NCBI GenBank assembly: GCA_030631415.1 | Contig: DAOVLE010000074.1 | Span: 1-20,617 of the forward strand | From: JAAEQG01 sp023133475 | GTDB lineage: Bacteria > Planctomycetota > Phycisphaerae > UBA1845 | DNA: 20,617 nt | Direction: 5' to 3' | In this document: positions 6,646-13,235 of the stretch, piece by piece | Layout of the letters: every line of letters begins with the position of its first letter | How positions within the stretch are numbered: position 1 is the first letter of the stretch | Made by a program: the position numbers and the translations under genes | Notes under the pieces: generated by a model | The model's database searches: none | Told to the model about the DNA's origin: nothing | The model's input: only the letters and a program-made list of their open reading frames with translations

Positions 6646-8197
6646 TGGTTTCTTCCTTGTGTGGTTCCCGGCACGCCGGCAAGAAGACGTGAAAGGTTGT
6701 ACCTTTGATCAGGCGGGATTCCACCTCAACAAATCCTCCGTGGGCCTCGACAATGTCCCGAGTCAGGGACAACCCCAGCCCGGCACCACGCTGCTTGCGC
6801 ACCTTATCATCCTGCGCCCGGAAGAATCCGTCAAACAGATAGGCTCGATCCTCAGGACTGATCCCGATCCCGCGGTCACGCATGGAGATCAACACCCCAC
6901 GGCGGCCTCTGCGGGTCTCGTGGGACAACTCAACTTCCAAATGACGCTCGTTCTCACTGTACTTGATGGCGTTGCTGATGAGGTTGAGCAAGACCTGGGC
7001 AATCGAGTCGGGGTCAGCCTCGATCTCCGGCAACCCATCCGCAACGATCAATTCGTGCTCGAAACCCTTGCGGTCCAGCTCGTGGCGGTAAACCTCGTAC
7101 ACGTTGCGAGCGATGGTCTCCATCCGCACCCGTTGCAGTTTATAAATCTTCTTCCCCGAGTCGATGCGAGCAAAATCCAGAATGTTGTTGATCAGATGCG
7201 TAAGCCGCTTGCTCTCACGGGTGATGATCTCGTAGTACTCCTGCTTTTTCCCCTCGGAGCGGACTCGCCCTTCCAGCAGCGTTTCGCCGAACATCTGGAT
7301 CAGCGCCAACGGCGTCTTCAACTCGTGTGAGACGTCAGCCACAAACTCGCTTTTGAGGCGGCTTAACTCCAACTCGCGGCGTGCCACCCGGGTGGTTGCC
7401 CGCATCAACATGAGCAAAGCCGCCAACACCAGCAGCATGATCGCCACATAAACCAGCGTCCGACGAAACGCGGAGCTGCGCTGGGCCGACACAAACACCG
7501 CCGAAGGCTGAATCGTGAGAAACGGCAACGCCGGCCCCAAAGACTCCGCCCAGGCGGAGACCTTCCTGGACGACACGCGCACCTCGAGGTTCATATATGG
7601 GTTCAGCAATGGGTATAACACCGCCCGCTCCAGCAGGAACACATCCAGCAGACCGGCGGTTATGATGGGCGTTTCCCCATTCTCGGGGAGCAGGGCGGCA
7701 ATGACCACGGGACGCCCACCGACGTTCTCGTGGATGAAACGCACCTCTCCGGCACTGCGGTCGCGGATCTGCCACAACGCTCTGAGACGCGGGCCGACCA
7801 GTTCCATAAACCCTTCATAGTCGGAGTCCACGAAACTCACCTGGGCAGAGCCGGGCAGACGAGACACCTCACGCAGTTCCTCACCCTCAAAGGCGAATAG
7901 CAGCGGTATCCAAGTTGGGTATCCGGGCGAATCCACGGGTTTGGCTGGTTGTGTCGTGCGGCATTGCCCGGCGACGCCCTGCAATGCTATCCGCGTCTGA
8001 CGGACGATTTCTGCATTGATCTCGACCGCCAGTCTGGCAGCGTCAGGCCTCAGTTCGGCGATACGTTGAATTGGTATCGCCCGGGTTTGTCGGATGGCCA
8101 ACGCCAGACCCGCCCCCGCCAACAACACCGCCAACGCGGCAGCCCACTGACTGGTGCGGCTCCATAGTGCCACCGATTTCCGCTCCGAGTCCGGCAT
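6638..8197 (-). CDS. Membrane-bound sensor histidine kinase
   Basis: Kinase of 519 residues partnering the response regulator it overlaps. Two membrane segments (about 17-36 and 247-266) enclose an extracytoplasmic sensor region of about 210 residues with no family I recognise. The HisKA domain carries H291 in FVADVSHELKTP. The HATPase domain has the N-box NLISNAIKYS (405-414), the G1 box DRGIGIS (441-447) and the G2 box GAGLGLS (471-477). There is no HAMP or PAS domain of obvious type between TM2 and HisKA, only about 20 residues of charged helix. The ATG at 8197 has GGGAG about 9 nt upstream. The layout is PhoR-like in the kinase half, but the large sensor loop differs, so the signal is unknown. 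Confidence 0.92.
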   Translation of the reverse strand: MPDSERKSVALWSRTSQWAAALAVLLAGAGLALAIRQTRAIPIQRIAELRPDAARLAVEINAEIVRQTRIALQGVAGQCRTTQPAKPVDSPGYPTWIPLLFAFEGEELREVSRLPGSAQVSFVDSDYEGFMELVGPRLRALWQIRDRSAGEVRFIHENVGGRPVVIAALLPENGETPIITAGLLDVFLLERAVLYPLLNPYMNLEVRVSSRKVSAWAESLGPALPFLTIQPSAVFVSAQRSSAFRRTLVYVAIMLLVLAALLMLMRATTRVARRELELSRLKSEFVADVSHELKTPLALIQMFGETLLEGRVRSEGKKQEYYEIITRESKRLTHLINNILDFARIDSGKKIYKLQRVRMETIARNVYEVYRHELDRKGFEHELIVADGLPEIEADPDSIAQVLLNLISNAIKYSENERHLEVELSHETRRGRRGVLISMRDRGIGISPEDRAYLFDGFFRAQDDKVRKQRGAGLGLSLTRDIVEAHGGFVEVESRLIKGTTFHVFLPACREPHKEETNG

Positions 8198-8256
8198 ACC
8201 AGCACGCTCCCATACTGCGGCAACCGATTCTATTATGCCAGCCGGAAATGGAACCG

Positions 8257-8283
8257 CAATCAGTGCCGCAACTGTGAGGGAGC
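8257..8283 (-). repeat. Element B, minus copy
   Basis: Diverged copy of the dispersed element B (CAATCAGTGCCGCAACTGTG followed by AGGGAGC). It begins the 300-bp gene-free stretch 8198-8498, which is otherwise filled with inverted repeats, and lies about 60 bp upstream of the kinase start. Confidence 0.65.
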
Positions 8284-8289
8284 GTCCTT

Positions 8290-8366
8290 GGGAGGGCGAA
8301 CCTCCTGGTGAGCCGTCGGCCCTGCCGCGAAGGGTGGAATCGGCTCGGCGGGAGCCTCACCCTCCC
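8290..8366. repeat. GGAG-headed REP pair
   Basis: GGGAGGGCGAACCTCC (from 8290) and the inverted relative ending in CACCCTCCC (8342-8366) form an imperfect 25-bp inverted repeat, each arm with its own hairpin and a GGAG head. GGAG is the alternative head tetranucleotide of REP sequences. Very similar GGAGGGCGAGGCTCC-type repeats are, as I recall, common in planctomycete genomes. Confidence 0.65.
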
Positions 8367-8378
8367 GGCGGCGGGTGG

Positions 8379-8445
8379 CACGGACAAGGCCCGCGCCAAT
8401 ACGCCTGGAACAATCACCAAAGCCTCGCCGCGGGCCTTGTCCGTG
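8379..8445. repeat. Perfect 17-bp inverted repeat
   Basis: CACGGACAAGGCCCGCG at 8379-8395 is exactly inverted at 8429-8445, with a 33-bp spacer. It is a further palindromic repeat type in the same gene-free cluster. It could fold as a long hairpin between the divergently spaced kinase start and the 3' end of the RdgC-like gene. Confidence 0.75.
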
Positions 8446-8478
8446 TCCCCCTGAATCCATCAATTGAGCAGCCGGGAA

Positions 8479-8501
8479 GGCGGGTGGAACCCGCCCTACT
8501 A
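8479..8501 (-). repeat. REP-like GTAGGGCGGGT element at the RdgC-like gene stop
   Basis: On the minus strand this reads TAGTAGGGCGGGTTCCACC and on. The first TAG is the stop codon of the RdgC-like gene, and the TAG of the REP head follows immediately in frame, giving tandem stops. Confidence 0.75.
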
Positions 8502-9689
8502 GGCTGATGCCGCTTGGGCAAACGATGCGGGCTTAGTTGCGGCGGCCCAGGTGCACATTTGGCCTAACTCGCTGCTCCAGTCGTGGGCGGTGCGGCGGCG
8601 GAGGAACAGTTCGTACAATACGTCCAGCAGTTCCGCGACATCGGCGATTTGCTCGAAACGCTGTTCTCGCCGTGCTCGAGGGTCATTGCCTTTCTCGTCT
8701 GTGGGTATCCTCATTGCGGAAACCGCCATGCGCCGCCCGTTGAGCACCATTGAGAACTCGCCGGTGCGGCTGCCGATTATCAGGCCCATTTTGGTGGGTT
8801 GCTTTCCGATGGTTAAGGCGGCTTTGGCTTCAGGCAGGGCGGTGGGGCCGGTGGCGGTGATCACGTCGGTCCCGGTCATCGCGAAGTCGCACTCCATCCG
8901 CAAAACGCGGTCGATCATGACGGAGACTTCGTCTCCACCACTGACCCGCAACAGCGAATCATCCGTGTCGATCTTAAACCACAGCCAAGTCAGAAACTCC
9001 TTGCCTAAAAAGCTGCGGTCGCCGGTGTCGAAGTCATCGGGTGTGCCTTCGCAGCCCTCCGGCTCGCGCACGAGGTGGAACGGCTGGGCGTGTTCGATGC
9101 TGTCAACCCTTCCGCAAGGCTGCATGAGTCGGTAGGCCAAACGGTCCGCCGCGGCTGGTTCGAGGGCACAATCGAAGGTGTCTTGAAAGAGCAGCATCAT
9201 CCGGTCGTTCATCGCGTCACCGAGGTTCCCGAAGTAGACCGTCTGGCGGTCCAGATCGATGAGCACGGGGTATGCGGACATGCGACGGAAAGCACCGGTT
9301 TTGATTTCGCGATCGGCGCGGAGTTGGGCGGTTTCGCGGGCCTTTGCCTTTTCAGCTTTGCTGAGGAACTCCCGGCCGCCGGCCTGGAGGGCGACATCCT
9401 CTTCCACCCGGATGTAGCTTTTGAGCACGGTGGAGGGTATCGTGTTGCGGTCCACGCGCATAGCCAGGCTGACGAAACGCCCCACCGCGATGCACTCGGC
9501 AGTGATGTTGTTGTCGAACAGGTGTCGCGGGGTGATCCAGCCGACCTCGACATTGTCGGCGTCGACCGCCCCATAGCGCCCGAAGGCATTTTCGCTAATC
9601 GCCTTAATGAATTCGTCGGTGACGTCCGCAGGCCCCGCCCCCTGAATGAAATAACGCCGAAACGATACCGAACCGGATGCAAGTCCCAC
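8499..9689 (-). CDS. RdgC-like protein (putative recombination-associated)
   Basis: Cytoplasmic protein of 396 residues with no signal peptide or membrane segment. The order of features recalls RdgC, a ring-shaped DNA-binding protein that restrains RecA: an early VGWITPRH block (49-56), an R-x-IP-x-x-V-x-K stretch (81-90), a charged helical segment (about 105-130) and YPVLIDLDRQTVYFGN (140-155). E. coli RdgC is about 300 residues, so this protein has a longer C-terminal half. The similarity is by eye and moderate. The GTG at 9689 is well supported by AGGAGG six nt upstream. The gene stands alone, and its stop codon abuts a REP-like element. If the RdgC assignment is wrong, it is a conserved hypothetical protein of planctomycete style. 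Confidence 0.6.
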   Translation of the reverse strand: MGLASGSVSFRRYFIQGAGPADVTDEFIKAISENAFGRYGAVDADNVEVGWITPRHLFDNNITAECIAVGRFVSLAMRVDRNTIPSTVLKSYIRVEEDVALQAGGREFLSKAEKAKARETAQLRADREIKTGAFRRMSAYPVLIDLDRQTVYFGNLGDAMNDRMMLLFQDTFDCALEPAAADRLAYRLMQPCGRVDSIEHAQPFHLVREPEGCEGTPDDFDTGDRSFLGKEFLTWLWFKIDTDDSLLRVSGGDEVSVMIDRVLRMECDFAMTGTDVITATGPTALPEAKAALTIGKQPTKMGLIIGSRTGEFSMVLNGRRMAVSAMRIPTDEKGNDPRARREQRFEQIADVAELLDVLYELFLRRRTAHDWSSELGQMCTWAAATKPASFAQAASA

Positions 9690-9736
9690 AAGCAGCCTCC
9701 TCTATTTTTTCCGGTCTGCCCTGTAATGGAACTGGG

Positions 9737-9765
9737 AAGTTAGGCTCATCGGCTACGGGAGTCAA
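9737..9765 (-). promoter_or_regulatory. Candidate promoter of the RdgC-like gene
   Basis: On the minus strand TTGACT (9760-9765) and TAACTT (9737-9742) are 17 bp apart, ending about 47 bp upstream of the GTG start. The -35 is good and the -10 weak. The rest of the 226-bp spacer 9690-9915 shows nothing else recognisable. Confidence 0.3.
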
Positions 9766-9915
9766 CATCGGCTGACCGCCGGCGGTTGTTACTAAAACCC
9801 CGGCAAACCTGTAAGACCCGGTAAAAGCTGAACGTAGGCTGAGGCATGAAATAATCTCACATTTTTGTGGCGATGGGCAATACTGCTCGGCACGAAAATT
9901 GTAGGTGCCCCACCG

Positions 9916-10210
9916 CAGGGCAATCGCACCTAATTCACCGCATGCGGAGAATGGAGAAATGGATGTAGGGCGGGTTCCACCCACCGAACCATGCCACAAA
10001 GGCGGGTAGAACCCGCCCTACAACTGTGATTACGCCGTTTTCTCAGTTTTTCACGCTCCATTTTTTATGAACGCAGAGACGCAGAGAGCGCAGAGAAGAA
10101 GGAAGGGAGTGCACCCAACGACAATGTGTCAAGTCCCCCCATTTTCCATTTTTCATTTTCAATTTTTCATTTTCTGCGTGCTCCGCGGTGAATTAGATGC
10201 GATTGCCCTG
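9916..10210. mobile_element. MITE-like composite element, copy 1
   Basis: A 295-bp element without a gene, bounded by terminal inverted repeats: CAGGGCAATCGCACCTAA at the left, and the complement of CAGGGCAATCGCATCTAA at the right end (10193-10210). The similarity continues inward through AATTCACCGC and GGAGAATGGAG-type sequence. Inside lie a GTAG-headed REP pair (9965-10021), the shared segment GATTACGCCGTTTTCTCAG, a GCAGAGACGCAGAG tract (10069-10098) and an A/T-rich GAAAATGG-type tract. Copy 2 is at 11585-11897. No convincing target-site duplication is visible. The element most likely needs a transposase encoded elsewhere. Confidence 0.65.
9965..10021. repeat. GTAG-headed REP pair inside MITE copy 1
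   Basis: GTAGGGCGGGTTCCACCCACC and an inverted GTAGGGCGGGTT unit enclose a short spacer. It belongs to the same family as the units at 1743-1799, 8479-8501, 10991-11011 and 20465-20485. Copy 2 of the MITE has a different REP type at this position. Confidence 0.75.
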
Positions 10211-10254
10211 TCCCCCACCCCGTCCGCCTCATTGAAGTGGAATTTTATTGAACA

Positions 10255-10283
10255 TTGACTGCCCTGCCCAAATTGCCTATATT
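10255..10283 (+). promoter_or_regulatory. Strong sigma-70-type promoter
   Basis: TTGACT (10255-10260), a 17-bp spacer and TATATT (10278-10283) give the best promoter match in the window. It starts 45 bp after the end of MITE copy 1. Transcription would begin near 10290 and give a leader of about 90 nt ahead of the 105-residue protein gene. Confidence 0.65.
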
Positions 10284-10294
10284 GAATTGCAGGG

Positions 10295-10365
10295 ATCGGC
10301 GCTATTCGCCGATAACCTATTGTTGGTCATAGAGTACCGCCGGAATTGGTGTGGCACCAACGGCG
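10295..10365 (+). promoter_or_regulatory. Structured 5' leader with two hairpins
   Basis: Hairpin 1 is ATCGGCG-CTATT-CGCCGAT (10295-10313), a perfect 7-bp stem. Hairpin 2 is CGCCG-gaa-TTGGTG-TGG-CACCAA-CGGCG (10338-10365), 11 bp with a three-base bulge on one side. It ends only four nt before the Shine-Dalgarno GGAGG (10369-10373). It matches no riboswitch class I know. The position suggests control of translation or RNA stability. Confidence 0.5.
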
Positions 10366-10380
10366 TGCGGAGGATGTCCC

Positions 10381-10698
10381 ATGTCCGGGATACCATCCGA
10401 CATTGCGGGCTCGGCTCTTCAGGCCGGCTTTGTTCAGCGGGAGGCATCTCGAAGCGGAGATGCCGTCCGTTCGGGACAAGCTCATGCCGGCGAACGGCAG
10501 CTCCGTGCCGTTGACAATGCTACCGGCAGTGTCGAGACCTCCGACAACGATACTCAGGTCTTCGCCGACGCCGAGGGGGCCGGCGGGCAAGGGCGAATGT
10601 TCAACGAGGAGTCGCAGGAGGAACTCGAAAACGAGGATAATCGCAACGAATCCGCCGAACCCCCCGACGGAGCGATGCACTTGGACGTCCAAGCCTGA
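10381..10698 (+). CDS. Small acidic conserved hypothetical protein
   Basis: Protein of 105 residues, not recognised as a named family. The N-terminus (MSGIPSDIAGSALQAGFVQ) looks like a short amphipathic helix. The middle contains DNDTQVFADAEGAGGQGR (55-72), followed by a strongly acidic tail (NEESQEELENEDNRNES) and an end of DGAMHLDVQA. The protein is probably soluble and largely disordered. I recall similar short proteins with a TQVxxDAEGxGxQGR core in planctomycetes, but this is memory and not a search. The start at 10381 is set by GGAGG seven nt upstream. A strong promoter, a structured leader and an intrinsic terminator make it a monocistronic unit, which argues that it is a real and probably well-expressed gene. 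Confidence 0.7.
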   Translation: MSGIPSDIAGSALQAGFVQREASRSGDAVRSGQAHAGERQLRAVDNATGSVETSDNDTQVFADAEGAGGQGRMFNEESQEELENEDNRNESAEPPDGAMHLDVQA

Positions 10699-10765
10699 TC
10701 AACACTCACACCACGGTCTTGCCGTTGGTGGGGGAATCATGTTGCCTTACCGGGAGAGTTGGAGT

Positions 10766-10802
10766 GAAGCCCGGTTGCTCACGCGACCGGGCTTCTTGTT
10801 TT
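10766..10802 (+). terminator. Rho-independent terminator
   Basis: A 13-bp stem, GAAGCCCGGTTGC paired with GCGACCGGGCTTC (one G-U pair), closes a TCAC loop and is followed by TTGTTTT. It ends the transcript of the 105-residue protein gene, 68 nt after its stop. Confidence 0.85.
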
Positions 10803-10816
10803 GGGCGTGGGTTCAT

Positions 10817-10936
10817 TGGGTGGCCCACCGCTTTAGCGGTGGGGGACGCGAATGATTCATCCGAGCACCACCGAACCCCGTAGCTGCCTGGGCGTTTGAA
10901 TTCGTATCCCCCACGGCTAAAGCCATGGGCCACCCA
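10817..10936. repeat. REP-like pair with TTTAGC hairpins
   Basis: TGGGTGGCCCACCGCTTTAG (from 10817) and a matching inverted unit ending GGGCCACCCA (10936) face each other over about 60 bp. Each arm forms its own hairpin (CCGCTTTAGCGG; CGGCTAAAGCCATGGG). This is a further palindrome family, distinct from the GGGCGGGT type. Confidence 0.7.
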
Positions 10937-10959
10937 GGCCTTTTGCGGCAGGTTTGGCC

Positions 10960-11031
10960 GCTCCCTTACGGTCGCGGTACTGATTGGATCGGCGGGTGGA
11001 ACCCGCCCTACTTTACGGTCGCGGCACTGAT
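10960..11031 (+). repeat. Element B, REP unit and second partial element B
   Basis: A full element B (10960-10987), a GGCGGGTGGAACCCGCCCTAC unit (10991-11011) and a shorter element B copy, TTTACGGTCGCGGCACTGAT (11012-11031), lie end to end. The order suggests that the REP unit inserted into or beside a duplicated element B. The gene-free stretch 10699-11147 holds only this, the TTTAGC REP pair, the terminator and a promoter. Confidence 0.75.
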
Positions 11032-11046
11032 TTTTGCACGGGGGAG

Positions 11047-11074
11047 TTGACTTTTTGAGCAATAGGATTACACT
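11047..11074 (+). promoter_or_regulatory. Candidate sigma-70 promoter of the PilZ gene
   Basis: TTGACT (11047-11052) and TACACT (11069-11074) are 16 bp apart, about 75 bp upstream of the PilZ gene start and 15 bp after the last element B copy. Confidence 0.45.
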
Positions 11075-11147
11075 AGCACTAGAGTTGGGGGTGTATGGTA
11101 AGGGTCAAGTTATTGAGCTTCCAATAAACCTTTCGCGGGAGGTTGCC

Positions 11148-11567
11148 ATGTCTGAGACTTCTTCCCCCACGGTGCTGTGCGATAATGTTGATGCAGCGCA
11201 GGAGATCGCCACCAGTGAGCAAGTGCTCGACAGTATCGAGGAACGGCGACGGTGGCCTCGGGCTGCCCTGCCGGCTTCGGTGACGCTGAGGGCTCCAACC
11301 GGTGCGGAGGTGCCGTCCTGCCCTATCACCAATGTCAGCAAGGGCGGTCTCCGTGTATCTGTCCCCATCGGTTTCGGATTGGCGGTGGGGCAGCGGTATG
11401 AGGTGTTGCTGGTGCGCCAAGGCTCTGCCACCAAACCCGGCGGCCCGTTCGGCAAGGGGCACCACGGCACGGTGGTGCGAACCGAGATTATGCTCGGGGA
11501 GCAGGCAGATAGCGATTGGGTGGGAATCGGATTGGAATTCGAGACTCCCGCCCTCCTGCAAGCGTAG
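11148..11567 (+). CDS. PilZ-domain protein (probable c-di-GMP binder)
   Basis: Small soluble protein of 139 residues with a single PilZ domain, which typically binds cyclic di-GMP and changes conformation to act on a partner. The two signature motifs are present: RRRWPR (33-38), containing R34-x3-R38, and N62-x-S64-x-x-G67 in TNVSKGGLRV. The domain ends with the typical WVGIGLEF (124-131). The first 30 residues form a variable extension. The ATG at 11148 is chosen because GGGAGG lies five nt upstream; an in-frame extension to 11034 would start in repeat sequence and cover the promoter. It stands alone between two MITE-like copies, so its target pathway (motility, surface or polymer synthesis) cannot be told from context. 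Confidence 0.85.
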   Translation: MSETSSPTVLCDNVDAAQEIATSEQVLDSIEERRRWPRAALPASVTLRAPTGAEVPSCPITNVSKGGLRVSVPIGFGLAVGQRYEVLLVRQGSATKPGGPFGKGHHGTVVRTEIMLGEQADSDWVGIGLEFETPALLQA

Positions 11568-11584
11568 CCCATTTTCTGATACTG

Positions 11585-11897
11585 CCAGGCAATCGCATCT
11601 AACCCGGATAATTCACCGTCGAGAGGAGTGGAGAATAGGCGTAGGGTGGGTGGAGCTTCGCGGAGCGAAGCGCAACCCACCGCGCCGGTTGGTGGGTTCC
11701 ACCTCGCTCCGCGAGGTTCCACCCACCCTACGTTCTGTGATTATGCCGTTTTCTCAGTTTTTCAAGCTCCACGCTTCGCACTTCATTTTTCACACTCCCC
11801 TTCGGGTCGCCGCTAAACGCCGCCAACCCCACATTTTCCATTTTCTCAATTCTCCATTCTCCGCGTGCTCCGCAGTGAATTAGATGCGATTGCCCTG
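11585..11897. mobile_element. MITE-like composite element, copy 2
   Basis: About 313 bp, bounded by CAGGCAATCGCATCTAA at the left and GATGCGATTGCCCTG at the right, inverted relative to each other. It shares with copy 1 the ends and the internal segment ATGCCGTTTTCTCAGTTTTTCA. Its REP core belongs to the GTAGGGTGGGT family instead of GTAGGGCGGGT, and the right-hand filler differs: no GCAGAGACGCAGAG tract, but a TTCGGGTCGCCGCTAAACG segment. The same boundaries with different cargo point to nested insertion or modular exchange. It begins 18 bp after the PilZ stop. Confidence 0.65.
11641..11731. repeat. GTAGGGTGGGT REP pair inside MITE copy 2
   Basis: GTAGGGTGGGTGGAGC and the inverted arm ending in ACCCACCCTAC enclose two inner hairpins, GCTTCGCGGAGCGAAGC and CCTCGCTCCGCGAGG. 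The GTAG heads and paired hairpins fit a BIME. Confidence 0.75.
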
Positions 11898-11926
11898 CTG
11901 AGCATTACTTCTGCGAAAATTTGGGG

Positions 11927-11955
11927 TTGAATTATTCGCCATCCTGCGATATACG
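11927..11955 (+). promoter_or_regulatory. Candidate promoter of the shape cluster
   Basis: TTGAAT (11927-11932), a 17-bp spacer and TATACG (11950-11955) lie about 85 bp upstream of the coiled-coil gene and 30 bp after the right end of MITE copy 2. Confidence 0.4.
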
Positions 11956-12039
11956 AAGGCTATTGGTGCGGGTGTTGGGATCGGATTCTCGGCGGGTTCG
12001 GTTTCAGCCCGTGGTCGTGGTGTTTGTGGGAGATTGGCT

Positions 12040-12918
12040 TTGAGTGCTCTGACAAAGATATTCATTGTGTTGCTCGCGGTTTTCAGCATTGCATTTGCCA
12101 TGTCCACTGTTTCGTTCGTCTCCCAGACGAGCAACTGGAGGAAGCTGGCAGAGGACTATCAGTCTGCCAACCAGATTCTCGAAACGAAGATGATGAACCA
12201 GAGTGCGGCCCACGCCGCAGAGAAAGCCAACTGGCTCGATGCGCGTCGCGAGCATCTGCGGCAAACGGCGGAACTGGAGGGCGAGTTCCTCGACCTTCAA
12301 ACAGACCAGTCGCAGCTAAACGCCGATATGGCGCAACTCAAGTCCGAAAAGATGTCCGCCGAAGCTTTGGCCCGCAACCTTGCCGGGCAGCTCGAGCTGG
12401 CCAGCACCGCCCGCGACAACGAACAGGGCCAACGCGAGAAGTTGCAGGTGCGCAATATCGAACTGGAGAAACGCAACCTGGATTTGAACGAACGGGTCAA
12501 CGAGCTGACCACCCGGACGGTGGTGCTGATCGAGCAGCAACGTCAGTTCGAGCAACAGATAAATATACTGCGGGCGGAGAACGAGAAACTTACCACGTTA
12601 ACCCGTCGAGCGGCGAGCGGTGAGCACCATGCGGATAGTTCGGAGATGGTGAGCCCGGTGGAGCCGGTGGCCGGCACGCCGATCCGGGGGCGCATAATCG
12701 AGGTGGACGGGAAGTTGGCGACGATCAGCGTGGGCTCTGCTGATGGTGTGCAGGAGAACATGATGTTCGTCATCTACCGCGGGATGGAGTACATCGGGGA
12801 CATTAAAGTCACCGACGTCGCCCCCCACACTTCGGCAGGCACGATCACCCGCGCCCGGGGCACCCCACAGTTGAACGATCTGGTGGCGGATGAAACTCGT
12901 TTCGGGATGGCGGGGTAG
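12040..12918 (+). CDS. Membrane-anchored coiled-coil protein of the shape cluster
   Basis: Protein of 292 residues with one N-terminal membrane helix (6-27), a long coiled coil (about 33-185, rich in Gln, Glu and Leu) and a C-terminal beta-rich domain (about 214-286) containing RGRIIEVDGKLATISVGSADGV and MMFVIYRGMEYIGDIKV. The plan (anchor, coiled coil, beta domain) is that of MreC, and the beta domain wording also resembles the C-terminal region of FlgT-like proteins. It is not a clear member of either family. It heads a same-strand cluster with a 50-residue membrane protein, mreB and mreC, which suggests an envelope scaffold. The TTG at 12040 is preferred because GGGAG is seven nt upstream; the TTG at 12034 would sit only one nt from it. 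Confidence 0.75.
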   Translation: MSALTKIFIVLLAVFSIAFAMSTVSFVSQTSNWRKLAEDYQSANQILETKMMNQSAAHAAEKANWLDARREHLRQTAELEGEFLDLQTDQSQLNADMAQLKSEKMSAEALARNLAGQLELASTARDNEQGQREKLQVRNIELEKRNLDLNERVNELTTRTVVLIEQQRQFEQQINILRAENEKLTTLTRRAASGEHHADSSEMVSPVEPVAGTPIRGRIIEVDGKLATISVGSADGVQENMMFVIYRGMEYIGDIKVTDVAPHTSAGTITRARGTPQLNDLVADETRFGMAG

Positions 12919-12995
12919 AACCCTACCTGCCCCCATGCAGGCGTGTGAGCAGGCAATACTATCAGCCGCAACGAATTTGAGCGGAGCAACAAGAG

Positions 12996-13148
12996 ATGAG
13001 TGAAAGTGGCCCGGAACCAACCAGTCCTCAAAGCGATGTGTACACGGTATTGCTGGTCGTTGCGACGTTGTTCCTGGCGGCAGCCACCGTGTTTATTGCG
13101 ATTCAGGCCCAGCAATTCTTTGGTCGTTGGCTACCGCTCAATCTTTGA
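12996..13148 (+). CDS. 50-residue single-pass membrane protein
   Basis: Small open reading frame of 50 residues: a short polar N-terminus (MSESGPEPTSPQSDVYT), one hydrophobic helix (about 17-37, VLLVVATLFLAAATVFIAIQ) and a tail ending WLPLNL. GGAG lies about nine nt upstream of the ATG. Its place between the coiled-coil protein (77 nt away) and mreB (87 nt away), on the same strand, supports it as real. I recall similar DVYTxLL-type small membrane proteins beside coiled-coil genes in planctomycetes, from memory only. A role as a partner of the coiled-coil protein or MreB is a guess from position. Confidence 0.6.
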   Translation: MSESGPEPTSPQSDVYTVLLVVATLFLAAATVFIAIQAQQFFGRWLPLNL

Positions 13149-13235
13149 TGGGTTTCGAGACTCTTTCGACCGCGGGTTCTTCATCCGCACGCCCACTGCT
13201 CCGAGGGATCAGCCAGTCGAAAGGATGGCAAACCG

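Noticed and set aside
5965..8197. Naming the two-component pair phoB/phoR
   Set aside because: Receiver and kinase domains are PhoBR-like, but no phosphate genes accompany them and the sensor domain does not match, so the symbol would be a guess.
9905..10222. Target-site duplication around MITE copy 1
   Set aside because: CCCCACC occurs on both sides, but in C-rich DNA, at different distances from the ends, and copy 2 has no counterpart.
10346..10855. 169-codon plus-strand open frame overlapping the 105-residue gene
   Set aside because: It starts inside leader hairpin 2, has no Shine-Dalgarno, and runs through the terminator and into a REP element.
11034..11147. N-terminal extension of the PilZ protein
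   Set aside because: The extension begins at the edge of a repeat and covers a promoter candidate; the ATG at 11148 has an ideal Shine-Dalgarno.
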